This document shows positions 23,472 through 33,768 of a DNA stretch of 64,000 bases, one piece after another; the stretch's first letter is position 1; the number at the start of each line of letters is the position of its first letter. Where the stretch lies: positions 90,925,001 through 90,989,000 of the forward strand of contig NC_135786.1 of the NCBI RefSeq assembly GCF_051106095.1, written 5' to 3'. Origin of the DNA: Pogona vitticeps. Lineage: Eukaryota; Chordata; Lepidosauria; Squamata; Agamidae. The notes under the pieces were generated by a model. The model was not told where the DNA came from and ran no database searches. It saw only the letters and a program-made list of their open reading frames with translations. The translations under genes and the position numbers were made by a program.

Positions 23472-24166
23472 ATATACTGTAGGTTTCTCAGGAGACAGAT
23501 AAAGTGGTCAGGCACTCCCATTTCTTTAAGAACTTGCCATAGTTTGCTGTGGTCCACACAGTCAAAGGCTTTCGCATAGTCAATGAAGCAGAAGTAGATA
23601 TTTTTCTGGAACTCTCTGGCTTTCTCCATAATCCAGCGCAAGTTAGCAATTTGGTCTCGAGTTCCTCTGCCTCTTCGGAATCCAGCTTGTACTTCTGGGA
23701 GTTCTCGGTCCACATACTGCTGAAGCCTACCTTGGAGGATTTTGAGCATAACCTTGCTAGCGTGTGAAATGAGTGCAATTGTGCGGTAGTTGGAGCATTC
23801 TTTGGCACTGCCTTTCTTTGCGATTGGGATGTAGACTGATCTTTTCCAATCCTCTGGCCACTGTTGAGTTTTCCAAACTTGCTGGCATATTGAATGTAGC
23901 ACCTTAACAGCATCATCTTTCAAGATTTTAAATAGTTCAATTGGAATGCCATCACCTCCACTGGCCTTGTTGTTAGCCAGGCTTTCTAAGGCCCACTTGA
24001 CTTCGCTCTCCAGGATGTCTGGCTCAAGGTCAGCAACTACATTGTCTGGGTTGTCCGGGATATCCAAATCTTTCTGATATAATTCCTCTGTGTATTCTTG
24101 CCACCTCTTCTTGACGTCTTCTGCTTCTGTTAGGTCCCTCCCATTGATAATTGGGCCTAATTGCAT
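23255..24166 (-). pseudogene. BovB reverse transcriptase, N-terminal part
   Basis: Residues 1-235 or so are in the true frame. NNKASGGDGIPIELFK and the WPEDWKRSVYIPIAKKGS block are the fingers, CSNYRTIALISHASKV is the block corresponding to NYRP, VQAGFRRGRGTRDQ comes next, and FCFIDYAKAFDCVDH is motif A. After about residue 235 (LQYMW) the frame slips and the rest is read wrongly. The start methionine is internal to the family protein because the copy is truncated. Confidence 0.93.
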
Positions 24167-24645
24167 TTAAGAAAAATCAGCATTAACAGACTTGGGTTCT
24201 GCCCCGTAACACCCCAGGAGGGCAGCCACAGCTACACTCCAACCAAATCCATTTTACATCTCCATTATCCTCCTAGCACCCTAACTATTCAGCTCAAAGC
24301 AATTGATGTAAAAATGATACATAACAATTTTAACCTTAATTATATAAATTGTAGGGTTAGGGATACCAGCTAATCCCACCTCTCAAAATCAATGGCCACT
24401 GAATAGATTAAATCAAAACAGCTTTTCAGTCAAATCAGCCACCAGAAGCCACACGGAGTGAGCAGGGTTGAGAGGCTTTCTGGAAAGCGATGAGGAAAAA
24501 GCAGTTCTTGGCTTTGTGAGGGACAGGGACAGCCCGAGACACTTTGTGGCCTGAAGGCAGAGGAGCAAATGGCACCACCTTCCTCTCAAAGCCATTGCAA
24601 AGGCCAACCAAGTTATTTTGGCACCCAGAGCAGAAAATCCAATAA
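24167..24645. other. No recognised feature
   Basis: Spacer between two RTE-type insertions. Part of 24413-24610 is GC-richer (GAGACACTTTGTGGCCTGAA) and may be an old repeat, but I cannot place it. Confidence 0.35.
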
Positions 24646-25480
24646 TCCGTTGTTGTTATATGCTAGCAAGTCACCTCCAACTTATGGCGACCCTATGAAT
24701 GAGAGATTTCCAAAATCGCCTCAACATCGCTGCTCAAGCCTGTGGTGCCTTTGGGGAGTCAATCCATCTCATATTTGGTCTTCCTCTTTTCCTGCTGCCT
24801 TCCACCTTTCTCAGCATCATTGCCTTTTCCAGAGATTCCTGCCTTCTCATGATGTGCCCAAAGTACGACAGCCTCAGTTTCATCATTTTTGCCTCCAGAG
24901 ATAATTCAGGATTGATTTGCTCTAGGATGCACTTCTTGGGCTTTCAAGCAGTCCAGAGTTTCTAGAGTATCTGGAAAGCTCTCCTCCAGCTCCAAATGAA
25001 TCCTTTTTTTTCCTGTCAGCTTTCTTTACTGTCCAGCTTCTACACCTATACATAGTACTGTAAATGGGAATACAGGGAGCCTTGTGGCGCAGTGGTTAAA
25101 CTGCAGCTTTGCAGTAAAGACTCTGCTCATGACCTGAGTTCAATCCTAGGCTCAGGTAGCTGGCATGAGGTTGACTCAACCTTCCATCCTTCTGAGGATG
25201 TCAAACTGCATAATTACATTGTAAACTATTCAGGGAGAGCTTTAAGCACTGTGGTGTGGTATATAAGCAGCACATTTTGCTTTTTGCTTTACAAGAGTGT
25301 GGATGATCTTGGGCTTGGTTTCCCGAGATACAGCCTTACATCTGATGATCTTTTCTAATTCATTCATTAGTTCATTGCTGCTTAGTGGTGGAGCTGACCG
25401 AGCAAAAGAAGATAATTTCATCCTGATGTTAAGATCTGGCTGGTTCCCCCCCCCCTCCATTCATGTAGAAAAGTATATGT
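24646..25480 (-). mobile_element. Older RTE-clade LINE 3' part, split by a SINE
   Basis: On the plus strand the 3' end reads GTTGTTGTTATATGCTAGCAAGTCACC, then ACTTATGGCGACCCTATGAA. Further blocks (GGTCTTCCTCTTTTCCTGCT, CTTCTCATGATGTGCCCAAA) are complements of the RTE C-terminal region. It resumes after the SINE with GTGTGGATGATCTTGGGCTT. Related to, but distinct from, BovB, and much more decayed. Confidence 0.75.
25073..25285 (+). mobile_element. tRNA-derived SINE nested in the RTE LINE
   Basis: GGGAGCCTTGTGGCGCAGTGG and TGACCTGAGTTCAATCC give A- and B-box-like tRNA parts. The tail has TTGTAAACTATTCAGGGAGAGC and GTGGTATATAAGCAGCA, common in squamate SINEs. It interrupts the RTE and so is younger. 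A target duplication is not clear. Confidence 0.8.
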
Positions 25481-25601
25481 AGCAGAGGCTGACAGTACTG
25501 TAATTATCACATATTTTCACAAAGGAAAAAGAGAGATGGTAGATCCTAAGAGGAAATAGTTTCAGTTTTGTGTGTGAAGTGCTTTAAAAATCAAGCACCC
25601 A

Positions 25602-26398
25602 TGTGACAAGGTCCATCTTCGGCCGGGGGGGGGGGGGTTGAGTAGTAAAGGCAGGAAAAAGACATGGAGGAGAGTCCATTTCTTCCAAAGTAACAACTTT
25701 ATTTAAATGTACACTTAACTCAACAGGATCAAACGGATCCTTCAACACTTCATCAGTTAACACAGTATATCTCTTTGCTTTTACGATGGCAGGGTTCAAC
25801 TCTTCCCTTACCAGGGGGCCGGGCCGAACCGTTCGCGATCCGTTAGCAGTCGTAGTGGGGCACTCCGCACGGCACATATGGTCCCACAACAGGAATGTCG
25901 GGCCCAATCCCCCTCTGGAGGCTTCTGCTGAAACTCTGGGCCCGGACGGATAACTCTCCTGCCCCCACCAGGGTAGCTCACCGGGAAAACTGAGACCCTC
26001 CATTCTAGGGGCTCGTATGCATGACCGTGTCCGCTAGGTAGAGAAGGCTCCGGCAGCAGTCCCCCTCCTTTCTGTATATTAGGGAAGCCTTGGGCCAAGT
26101 CCACTTGGCTCTTCATGTTCGTTAACCAATCGGTCTGCACCCCTCTATTCGTGCATCTGCCCAGCTCACCTTCCCCCAACCAACTAAACTCCCGCGCTTT
26201 TGTTCCTTCCCCTTTCACCTCCTCCCACATGATCAAGTCCAGTTCGGCTCCTCCCTCATCAACCAGACACACTTCCATCGGTCTCCTTTGTAATTCTTCC
26301 TCGCGTTCTATCTCCACTAAAATCCCTTCTGCACAACCACTCTCTTCCTTCGGGTCTTTCTCTTCTGAGGATGGCACACTCTGACCTACACCTTCACA
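25602..26398 (-). repeat. 3' LTR of the Gmr1-like element
   Basis: 797 bp, with TGTGACAAG at the left edge and CTTCACA at the right. AATAAA on the minus strand near 25700 marks the likely end of R. The G run at about 25625-25637 differs in length between LTRs. The reading frame that ends RNase H continues into this LTR. Confidence 0.93.
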
Positions 26399-26506
26399 CG
26401 CCCCCCTCTCTGAGTGGGCCGTCCCCCATGGGAGGTCCTCCTTTTCCCTTTCCTGTCGAGAGAAATAGTCGGCATTAGAGTGAGCCTTCCCTTTCCTATA
26501 CTGCAC
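25808..26506 (-). mobile_element. Pol tail continuing into the 3' LTR
   Basis: One continuous frame starts in the RNase H end (GKAHSNADYFSRQE), crosses the purine tract and runs about 196 codons into the LTR. The LTR-encoded part is acidic at first, then has a PLEWRVSVFPV block and an ARHSCCGTICAVRS cysteine motif. The same protein is encoded in the 5' LTR, and a diverged relative occurs at 3777-4598. I do not recognise its function. Confidence 0.8.
26399..26412 (-). other. Polypurine tract
   Basis: On the minus strand CAGAGAGGGGGGCG lies directly before the 3' LTR start, as expected for the plus-strand primer of an LTR element. Confidence 0.8.
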
Positions 26507-27720
26507 CTGGAACGAGAAGGGTTGTAGACTAAGATACCATCTTGTTAGCTAGGCATTGGTATCCTTCATCCTATTGAGCCATTGTAGGGGTGCATGGTCA
26601 GTTACTAGAGTAAAAGGGGGTCCTAATAAATAATACCTCAGGGCCTGCACTGCCCATTTCACCGATAGGGCCTCCTTCTCGATAGTCACATATTTTTGTT
26701 CTTGGCTGCTCAATTTTTTGCTAAGATACATTATAGGGTATTCTACTTCACCTTTCCTTTGAGAAAGTACAGCTCCAATACCTTTATCAGAAGCGTCCGT
26801 TTGTACTAGAAAAGGTAAATTAAAATCAAGAGCGTACCTGGAAGGTAAGGCCGACAAAATCTCCTTAAGTTGTCTAAAGGCATGTTGCTCAGTTGCACCC
26901 CATATGATACCCTTTCCTTTCCTTTTCCATGTCAAAACTGTTAGAGGAGCCACTACCTCTGCAAAATTGGGCACAAATTGCCTATAGTATCCCGCTAGAC
27001 CCAAAAATTGCTGTACCTCCTTCTTGTTCCTCGGTACAGTCCATGACACCACTTTGTCAACCTTATCAGACACCGGTTGTATTTTCCCTCCTTCCACCTG
27101 AAACCCTAAAAACAGCACCCCTTTCCACACGATTTTGCATTTATCTGGATTCACTTTTAATCCAGCCTTCTCAATCTCTCTAAGTACCCGCCGTATGTGT
27201 TCCAGGTGCTCCTCCCATGACTTGCTGTATATTAAGATATCATCAATATAAGCCCCTGCAAATTCTTTAACCGGGGCCAGGACTTGATCCATTAATCTTT
27301 GAAAAGTCGCGGCCACACCGTGTAACCTGAACGGCATTTTTTTGAATTGAAACAACCCCTTAGGTGTCACAAAAGAAGTTTTCTCCGTGTCCTCCTCCCT
27401 TAAAGGTATCTGCCAATAACCTTTAGTGAGATCAAGTGCGGTCAGATATACTGACCCGCCCAACTTCTCTAATAGGTCGTCTACTCTAGGCATGGGGTAA
27501 GCGTCAAATTTGGAGATTTCATTCAATTGTTGAAAATCTACACACAGCCTCATTTTCCCATCTGCTTTCGGTACCATCACAGGATAGCTGCGCCAGGGAC
27601 TACGTGAGGGTTCTATAATCCCTAATTGTAACATCTCTTCTACTTCTTTACTTATGGCATCTCTAAGGTGATACGGCCAAGTTCTGTTTCCTGATCTGGT
27701 AACCACTCCTATTGGAGTGT
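26470..27720 (-). mobile_element. Reverse transcriptase and RNase H domains
   Basis: Reverse transcriptase shows the RLCVDFQQLN block, TALDLTKGYWQIPL (motif A), FQRLMDQVL (motif B region) and YIDD at about 27239-27250 (motif C). RNase H follows with FLVQTDASDKGIGAVLSQ, YVTIEKEALSVKWAV and the distal GKAHSNADYFSR end. These enzymes copy the RNA genome and remove the RNA strand. Confidence 0.92.
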
Positions 27721-27899
27721 GTATCTCGTGTTGTATCAACTGTGTTTCACCCGGAACTCCTGAAAACAAGTGTTGAAATTCTCTTTCCTACTGTACCAAA
27801 TCTTGTTGTTGAGAAGCAGGTAAGGTCTCATCTATAGGTAACCTGCCCTCCGACCGACCCCATGACTTGACCTCTGGTCCAAATTCATGCTCCTCTACT

Positions 27900-28960
27900 T
27901 CCCCCCATAAGGCCTCTCGTTCTTTCCATTCCTTTAGCAGGTTAACATGGAACATTCCCTTTTTCTTAGTCTTATCTGGCATATGTATTTCATAATCAAC
28001 ATCACCTATTTTTTGTATCACTTCATAGGGACCTTGCCAAGTCGCAAACAACTTGGCTTGTTCAGAAGGCATCAACAACAAGACCTTCTGGCCTGGTTCA
28101 AATTCCCTAATCTTAACCTTTTGATCATATCTCCTTTTTTGCCCTGCTTGGGCCTGGCTAAGATTGTCTCTAGCCAGACCCATTACCGTCCGGAGGTGTT
28201 CTCGCATTTCTATTACTTGCTGTATAGTTATTTGAGCTTCATCGGGACGCTCTTCCCATCTCTCCTTCACCAAATCTAAAATGCCCCTGGGGTGCCACCC
28301 ATACATCAGTTCAAACGGGGAAAACCCTGTAGAGGATTGTGGTACCTCCCGTATGGCGAACATTAGTGGTGCTACCAACAGGTGCCATCGTCTGGGTTTC
28401 TCCATGACCAGCTTTCTTAACATACCTTTTAGGGTTTTATTAAAACGTTCGACTAAGCCATTACTCTGAGGATGATATACAGCCGTGTGGATAGATTTTA
28501 CCTCAAGGAGGTGCCACAACTCTTTCAGGGTTTGGCTCATGAAATTCGTCCCTTGGTCGGTAAGTATTTCTTTTGGAAACCCTAGCCTAGAGAACACCTG
28601 CATCAACTCCCGCACTAGCACCTTGGCAGTTGTGGACCTAAGTGGGATGGCCTCAGGATATCAGGTGGCATAATCTATAATCACTAAAATATGGGTATGC
28701 CCCCCTTGAGATTTAAGCAGAGGCCCCACGATGTCCAAACCAATCCTTTCTAAAGGGTGATCCATGAGTGGGAGGGGTATTAGCTCTGCTCCAGCAGGTG
28801 GTTTCCTTTGGGTTTTCTGACACTGAGGGCAAGTCACACAGTATTCTTTCACCTCCTTCCTCAAATCAGGCCACCAGAATCGTTGTTCAATTCTTGCCCT
28901 CATCTTTTCTTCTGCTACATGCCCTGCCAAGGGAATATCATGAGCCAGTTCCATAACCTT
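27900..28960 (-). mobile_element. Integrase domain
   Basis: In order on the minus strand come the HHCC zinc-binding part (GHVAEEK ... CVTCPQCQK), the catalytic core (GLDIVGPL, LTDQGTNF and NGLVERFN, giving D, D and E), then the C-terminal part with WQGPYEVIQKIGDVDYEI, a GPY/F-type module. It precedes reverse transcriptase, the Gmr1 arrangement. Confidence 0.9.
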
Positions 28961-29369
28961 TCGTCTCCATTTGGAAGGTACCACCAACTTCCTACTTCCA
29001 TCGTCATGCACATAATACAACAAATTGTTATCCATCTCCCATCCCCGTTGCCCTCTTACAATGGTTCCCGACGGTTGAGCCGCCAACAAAGGCTCCCGCA
29101 ACAAAGCATCATCTTGTTGCATGGCTCTCACTTGTTCCCGCGATGTTTTCTGCAAAAAATCGGACTGGTCCTTATCACTCACATCATCCCCTTGCAGCCC
29201 TTCCTTAATCGACCCCACAGTACGGGAGCCCACCCAGTCCCGACCAAGCAGCATCTCGCGGGTTAGTCCGGGCACGCCCCCAATGTTCATGCGTCTCTCT
29301 TCGTTCCCCACCTTCACAGTGGCCCACATAGTTTGGTATTTCTTAAGGTCCCCATGAATACACCGCACG

Positions 29370-29500
29370 GACAGTCCTCCATCCTTCTTGTTGCCCAGTA
29401 GGTCTCTCACCAGGGTCGTCCCACACCCTGTATCTATAAGGGCCTTCTTTATCACCCCATTCACCCACGCATCTATTTCCCATCGTTCAGAGGAAGGGAC
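29370..29500 (-). mobile_element. Aspartic protease domain
   Basis: The ALIDTGCGTTLV motif, with DTG at 29426-29434, is the active site of retroelement proteases, which work as dimers to cut the polyprotein. It sits between zinc knuckle and integrase, as expected. Confidence 0.88.
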
Positions 29501-29550
29501 CTTAGGTTCCACAGGCTGAGTTAGTCGCCCCACGAACAATCGGTCCCTGG

Positions 29551-30510
29551 GCAATTTTTCCTCACGTGGCCCGGGACCCCACAGGAAAAGCAAATGGGCC
29601 ACCCCTCTTTGTTGTCCCGCCCTACCGCTCCTGGGTTGTAGATGGGGCGCCCGTCCTTGCCCTCTTTCCAGCCCGTGCCTGGAGCGTAAATCGGCTGATG
29701 CACTGTAATAGGCCTGACGGGCTTTGGAGTAAATGGCTTGAACCCTCTTCCGCAGGGTCTGGCCGATCCGTTCATATCCGTGCCCGCCTTCGCAGTGAGA
29801 TTAGAAGTCAAAAGAGAAACTTCTCCTCCTCGCGGTCAGTGTTTCTCTGCCCAGGGGGCGGTCACTTCCTTGTTCATTTCCTCCATGTTACTGTAATCCT
29901 CCAACAGCGTAATCGCCCTCTCTAGCATCTTGGGATTATTCTTTTGTACCCAATTCTTCGCGTTGGTCCCTAAGGACTGTACAAGCTGTTCTAGCACGAC
30001 AGCATCCACTATCTTTTCGCCATCGTTTTCTGATGGTTTCAACCACTGCATCACGTTGGCTCTCATCCTCTGCGCTACGGTACGTGGATGGGTCCCAGGC
30101 TTCCACTTTAACTCCCTCAGTCGTTTCCTGTAGGTCTCTTCTGTCAGGTTCAGGGTGCTCAGGATAGCGTTTTTACCGCGTCACATTGTGTCGCCTCCTG
30201 AACGCCTAGGGTATCAACCACCTCTTGTAGCAGGCCAGTGAGACACGGGATGAGCACCAAAGTCCATTGATCCCACGGCCATTCCGCTGCTGTGGCCACC
30301 CTCTCAAACGTATGCAAGTAGGCTTCAGGGTCATCTGTGTTGGTCATCTTCTGCATTCTAATCGGTGCTGGCCCGGCTACTAGGCTACCCCGTACGCTGG
30401 CGAGGTTCCTCCCGCCCCTTTCGTGTTCATTCTCTTTCCTGCGCATTTGCCTCGCCATCAAGATATGTTGCTCTGTCAGGTTCTCTATAAGCCTGGCTTG
30501 TCTCTCCATT
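29551..30510 (-). mobile_element. Gag region with CCHC zinc knuckle
   Basis: The capsid-like part has DPEAYLHTFERVATAAEWP, which resembles the Gmr1-type Gag from which the vertebrate SCAN domain is thought to derive. A CX2CX4HX4C zinc knuckle (CFSCGVPGHVRKNC) lies at 29551-29592 and would bind RNA. This is a fossil copy; only the family and parts are given. Confidence 0.85.
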
Positions 30511-30556
30511 GCCTCTCACAATTTGGTCACCTCTTCGTTTCCCGCCGACCTATTCC

Positions 30557-30577
30557 CCCCGGCCCCATGTTGGGCGC
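30557..30577 (-). other. Primer-binding site
   Basis: Directly after the 5' LTR on the minus strand is TGGCGCCCAACATGGGG. The TGGCGCC core fits tRNA-primed minus-strand synthesis in Ty3/gypsy elements (tRNA-Lys-like primer); the exact tRNA is not fixed from the sequence alone. Confidence 0.75.
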
Positions 30578-30580
30578 CAC

Positions 30581-31373
30581 TGTGACAAGATCCATCTTTG
30601 GCCGGGGGGGGGTTGAGTAGTAAAGGCGGGAAAAAGACATGGAGGAGAGTCCATTTCTTCCGAAGTAACAACTTTATTTGAATGTACACTTAACTCAACA
30701 GGATCAAACGGATCCTTCAGCACTTCATCAGTTAACACAGTATATCTCTTTGCTTTTACGATGGCAGGGTTCAACTCTTCCCTTACCAGGGGGCCGGGCC
30801 GAACCGTTCGCGATCCGTTAGCGGTCGTAGTGGGGCACTCCGCACGGCACATATGGTCCCACAACAGGGATGTCGGGCCCAATCCCCCTCTGGAGGCTTC
30901 TGCTGAAACTCTGGGCCCGGATGGATAACTCTCCTGCCCCCACCAGGGTAGCTCACCGGGAAAACTGAGACCCTCCATTCTAGGGGCTCATATGCATGAC
31001 CACGTCCCCTAGGTAGAGAAGGCTCCGGCAGCAGTCCCCCTCCTTTCTGTATATTAGGGAAGCCTTGGGCCAAGTCCGCTTGGCTCTTCATGTCCGTTAA
31101 CCAATCGGTCTGCACCCCTCTATTTGTGCATCTGCCCAGCTCACCTTCCCCCAACCAACTAAACTCCCGCGCTTTTGTTCCTTCCCCTTTCACCTCCTCC
31201 CACATGATCAAGTCCAGTTCGGCTCCTCCCTCATCAATCAAGCACACTTCTGTCGGTCTCCTTTGCAATTCTTCCTCGTGTTCTATCTCCACTAAGATCC
31301 CTTCTGCACAACCACTCTCTTTCTTCAGGTCTTTCTCTTCTAAGGATGGCACACTCTGACTTACACCTTCACA
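30581..31373 (-). repeat. 5' LTR of the Gmr1-like element
   Basis: 793 bp, ending at the TSD copy at 31374-31378. Pairs with 25602-26398 at about 96.5 percent by eye; the G run near 30603 is shorter than in the partner. The minus strand has AATAAA near 30675, about 95 bp before the LTR end, a plausible polyadenylation signal. Like the other LTR it contains a long coding-like stretch. Confidence 0.93.
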
Positions 31374-31378
31374 ACCCA

Positions 31379-32676
31379 TCTTCACCCATTCACAGCTGAT
31401 GCTTCACCTTACTGTCTTTAAAGTTGCTTTTGTGTTGCTCTCAATAGACAATGGTCCCACATGCAAGTGTCATCATCTGCTTTGTCCCTATTCACTCCCT
31501 ACCCCACCCCACCCGGAGCAGAAAAACCTGGGAAATCATTCCACCTTCCCAAGTCTTGCTTCCATCCTTCTTGACATAAAAAAACATCCACTCCTGGGCC
31601 TTAGATTCTCGTTCTTAAATTTTAAGGTATAGGCTGGTAGTGACTCTGCAGCCTTAGTCAGTAAAGATGCTAGTCCATATGATTCCCCCAATCCCACAGC
31701 AGGGCCAAAAGTCTGAAAGAAAATCTAAAAGCAGAAATGGAGACCAGGAACTATCAGGTCCATTAAAGATGATCCCTGTCCATTGCAGCTATTAAAGATC
31801 TAGCAATATACAGTCTATCTTCAATAGCTGAAAAACTATCATTATGATGCGTGAGTGGTAGATGCAGTGAGGGGACAGAGTTAGAGTTAGAGTTAACTTA
31901 AACCATCCCTGCATCTTATGGAGCCATAACCATTTGTTTCAGTTCTTGGAAAAATTGCTCTTTGGACTTCAATTTCCAGAGTCATCTAGTCAGCTTGAGC
32001 ATTAGGGGATTCTGGGAATGTTAATTAAAACAAAAATGCTCCCAAGCCGCATCTCATTTGTGTTTTGTGTGGTTGCACAGCAAAAAGTATGGCATTATTT
32101 TAACTATATATAGGCTTAGAATTATCAGGAAGATTCCCCAAGAACTCCCTTTATCTAAATAGAGCAAGATAAAATGATCAGTCAGACAATAGTAAAAAAG
32201 AAGAAACAATATTTACTTACAAAATTATGTGCTCAAAAACCTGACATGAAGACATGGGATTGTTAATGGTAAAAAGAATAATAATTTTTAGACTGTTAAA
32301 ATGGTAAATACTTTCTCTCTCTCTCAAACTCTTGGCTGAGGCAAGAGCTCAACATAACGTCACAAGATGGAGGTCAAGCAATAAGAACCAACTGAAAATA
32401 AAATACCTCAGAGTGAAAAAGGTTAAACATTTAGTGGCGGAAAGGAAAGAAAGCTGTTGATTGTTTGCTTAAAAACAAGTTAACAAATAAGTTAGTTTTC
32501 CTAGAGAGGTTTCCTCTTCTCAAGGGGATCATGTGACCAACCATGTCAGCAATTAGTCCATGCACAGCATGCTGGGTTGCAACACACTTCAACAGTCCAT
32601 TTGAACCATTTTATTTTATTTTATTCCTGTGTCAGTGAGATAAAAATTCATATTTATATACAAGGGTTTTTGCAAG
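31379..32676. other. No recognised gene or repeat
   Basis: AT-rich single-copy-looking DNA. Three GTTAGA units near 31881 and a short TTTTA run near 32610 are the only simple repeats. Confidence 0.45.
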
Positions 32677-33091
32677 TCTTTGTGCCTCGTTTTTTATTCC
32701 CGTTCCAGGAAAATTGCTCTTAAGTGAAAACGTCGTAAAGCGAAAATAAAAAGCCCATTGAAACACATTGAAAACCGTTCAATGCGTTCCAATGAGCTAA
32801 AAACTCACTGTCCAGCGAAGATCCTCCATACGGCAGCCATTTTCGGTGTCTGTATAGCGAGGAATCTGTCTCTAAGCACAGTGGGGAGCCATTTTAAGCA
32901 CCCGGTGGACATTTTGAAAACTCGACGATCAGCTGTAAAGATTGTCGTAATGCGAAGAATCGGTTCCCGAAGCAGGGAACCGATCATCGCAAAGTGAAAT
33001 TCCCCCATTTAGACTGTTTTGCGATCAAAAAAAAGTCATCGTCAAGCGGATTCATCATAACGCGGGGTAATTTTAAAGCGGGGCACAACTG
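32677..33091. mobile_element. Tigger-type MITE with decayed left end
   Basis: The right end GGGGCACAACTG followed by TA is clear. The left end (TTGTGCCTCG) is decayed. The interior (AACGTCGTAAAGCG, CCAATGAGCTAAAAACTCAC, GATCCTCCATACGGCAGCC) aligns with the MITE at 60631-61065 in the same orientation. Confidence 0.75.
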
Positions 33092-33094
33092 TAT

Positions 33095-33143
33095 AGTGGG
33101 AACATCTCTATCAACTGAGTGCCTTTAGTCTCTTTTTCAGTCT
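33095..33143 (+). repeat. 49-bp sequence seeding a microsatellite
   Basis: AGTGGGAACATCTCTATCAA, then CTTTTTCAGTC, recurs at 42160-42207. In both places it leads directly into a long trinucleotide tract, which suggests the 3' end of a retroposon with a repeat-prone tail. Confidence 0.6.
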
Positions 33144-33161
33144 TTTTCTTCTTCTTCTTCT

Positions 33162-33252
<91 letters not shown>

Positions 33253-33299
33253 TACCACCACCACTACTACTACCACTACCACTACCACTACCACTACCA

Positions 33300-33367
<68 letters not shown>
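33144..33367. repeat. Compound trinucleotide microsatellite
   Basis: (TTC)n, then about 29 ATT units, then ACC/ACT mixtures and about 20 ACT units. Translated frames here (poly-Ile, poly-Thr) are artefacts. Confidence 0.97.
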
Positions 33368-33368
<1 letters not shown>

Positions 33369-33369
<1 letters not shown>

Positions 33370-33768
33370 AGTGGTGCCTTGCTTAACGGGCGCCCCATTT
33401 AACGACGAAATCGCATACCGACTATGTTTTAAATGGGGAAAAATTGCTTTGCGATGATCGGTACCCTGTTTTCCTTACCGATTATCACAAAGCGATGATT
33501 TCCCCCCAGCTGATCAGTGGTTCCAAAATGGCCACCGGGTAAAAAAAATGGCCACCCGCTGTGTTTAGGGACGGATTCCTCGCTTACCGGGCAGCGAAAA
33601 TGGCCACCGTATGGAGGATCTTCGCTTAAAGGTCAGTTTTAAGCCCATAGGAACGCATTGAAGGGGTTTCAATGCATTTCTATGGGCTTTTTAAAATCGC
33701 ATAGCGATGAAATCGCTTTGCAGCTATTTTTGCTGCACCGATTAATGTCGCTATGCGAGGCACCACTG
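33369..33768. mobile_element. Tigger-type MITE in the microsatellite
   Basis: 400 bp, starting CAGTGGTGCCTTGCTTAAC and ending GCGAGGCACCACTG, with TA flanks. Its arm is in the opposite orientation to the copies at 32677 and 60631. Confidence 0.9.

Larger units (their letters stand above)
22495..24166 (-). mobile_element. RTE-BovB LINE, 5'-truncated, young
   Basis: The minus strand holds the reverse transcriptase and C-terminal half of a BovB element up to its characteristic 3' end (complement of GTCGTTTAGTCGTGTCCGAC). The endonuclease is missing by 5' truncation at about 24166. The coding part is open over its whole length except for one shift near 23.47 kb, which marks a recent copy. BovB moves by target-primed reverse transcription and is the likely partner of the BovB-tailed SINEs at 36.2, 47.9 and 49.1 kb. 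Confidence 0.95.
25602..31373 (-). mobile_element. Gmr1-like Ty3/gypsy LTR retrotransposon, near full length
   Basis: The element is 5,772 bp on the minus strand: 5' LTR at 30581-31373, internal region 26399-30580, 3' LTR at 25602-26398. It is flanked by the 5-bp duplication ACCCA (25597-25601 and 31374-31378). LTRs start TGTGA and end TCACA. A primer-binding site follows the 5' LTR and a purine tract precedes the 3' LTR. Domain order on the minus strand is Gag, zinc knuckle, protease, integrase, reverse transcriptase, RNase H. Integrase ahead of reverse transcriptase is the mark of the Gmr1 group, known from deuterostomes; ordinary gypsy elements have it last. By eye the LTRs differ at about 28 of roughly 790 positions, nearly all transitions, giving an age of the order of 10-25 million years under usual vertebrate rates. 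It is broken, with about half a dozen interruptions. Confidence 0.93.

Noticed and set aside
24413-24610. Possible old repeat or exon (GC-richer patch)
   Set aside because: No domain, splice signals or paired copy in the window.
26399-30580. Ordinary retrovirus with an envelope gene
   Set aside because: No envelope-like region with signal peptide and membrane anchor is seen; after RNase H the frame passes directly into the LTR.
33073-33457. Poly-Ile/Thr/Val frames
   Set aside because: Produced by the compound trinucleotide microsatellite.
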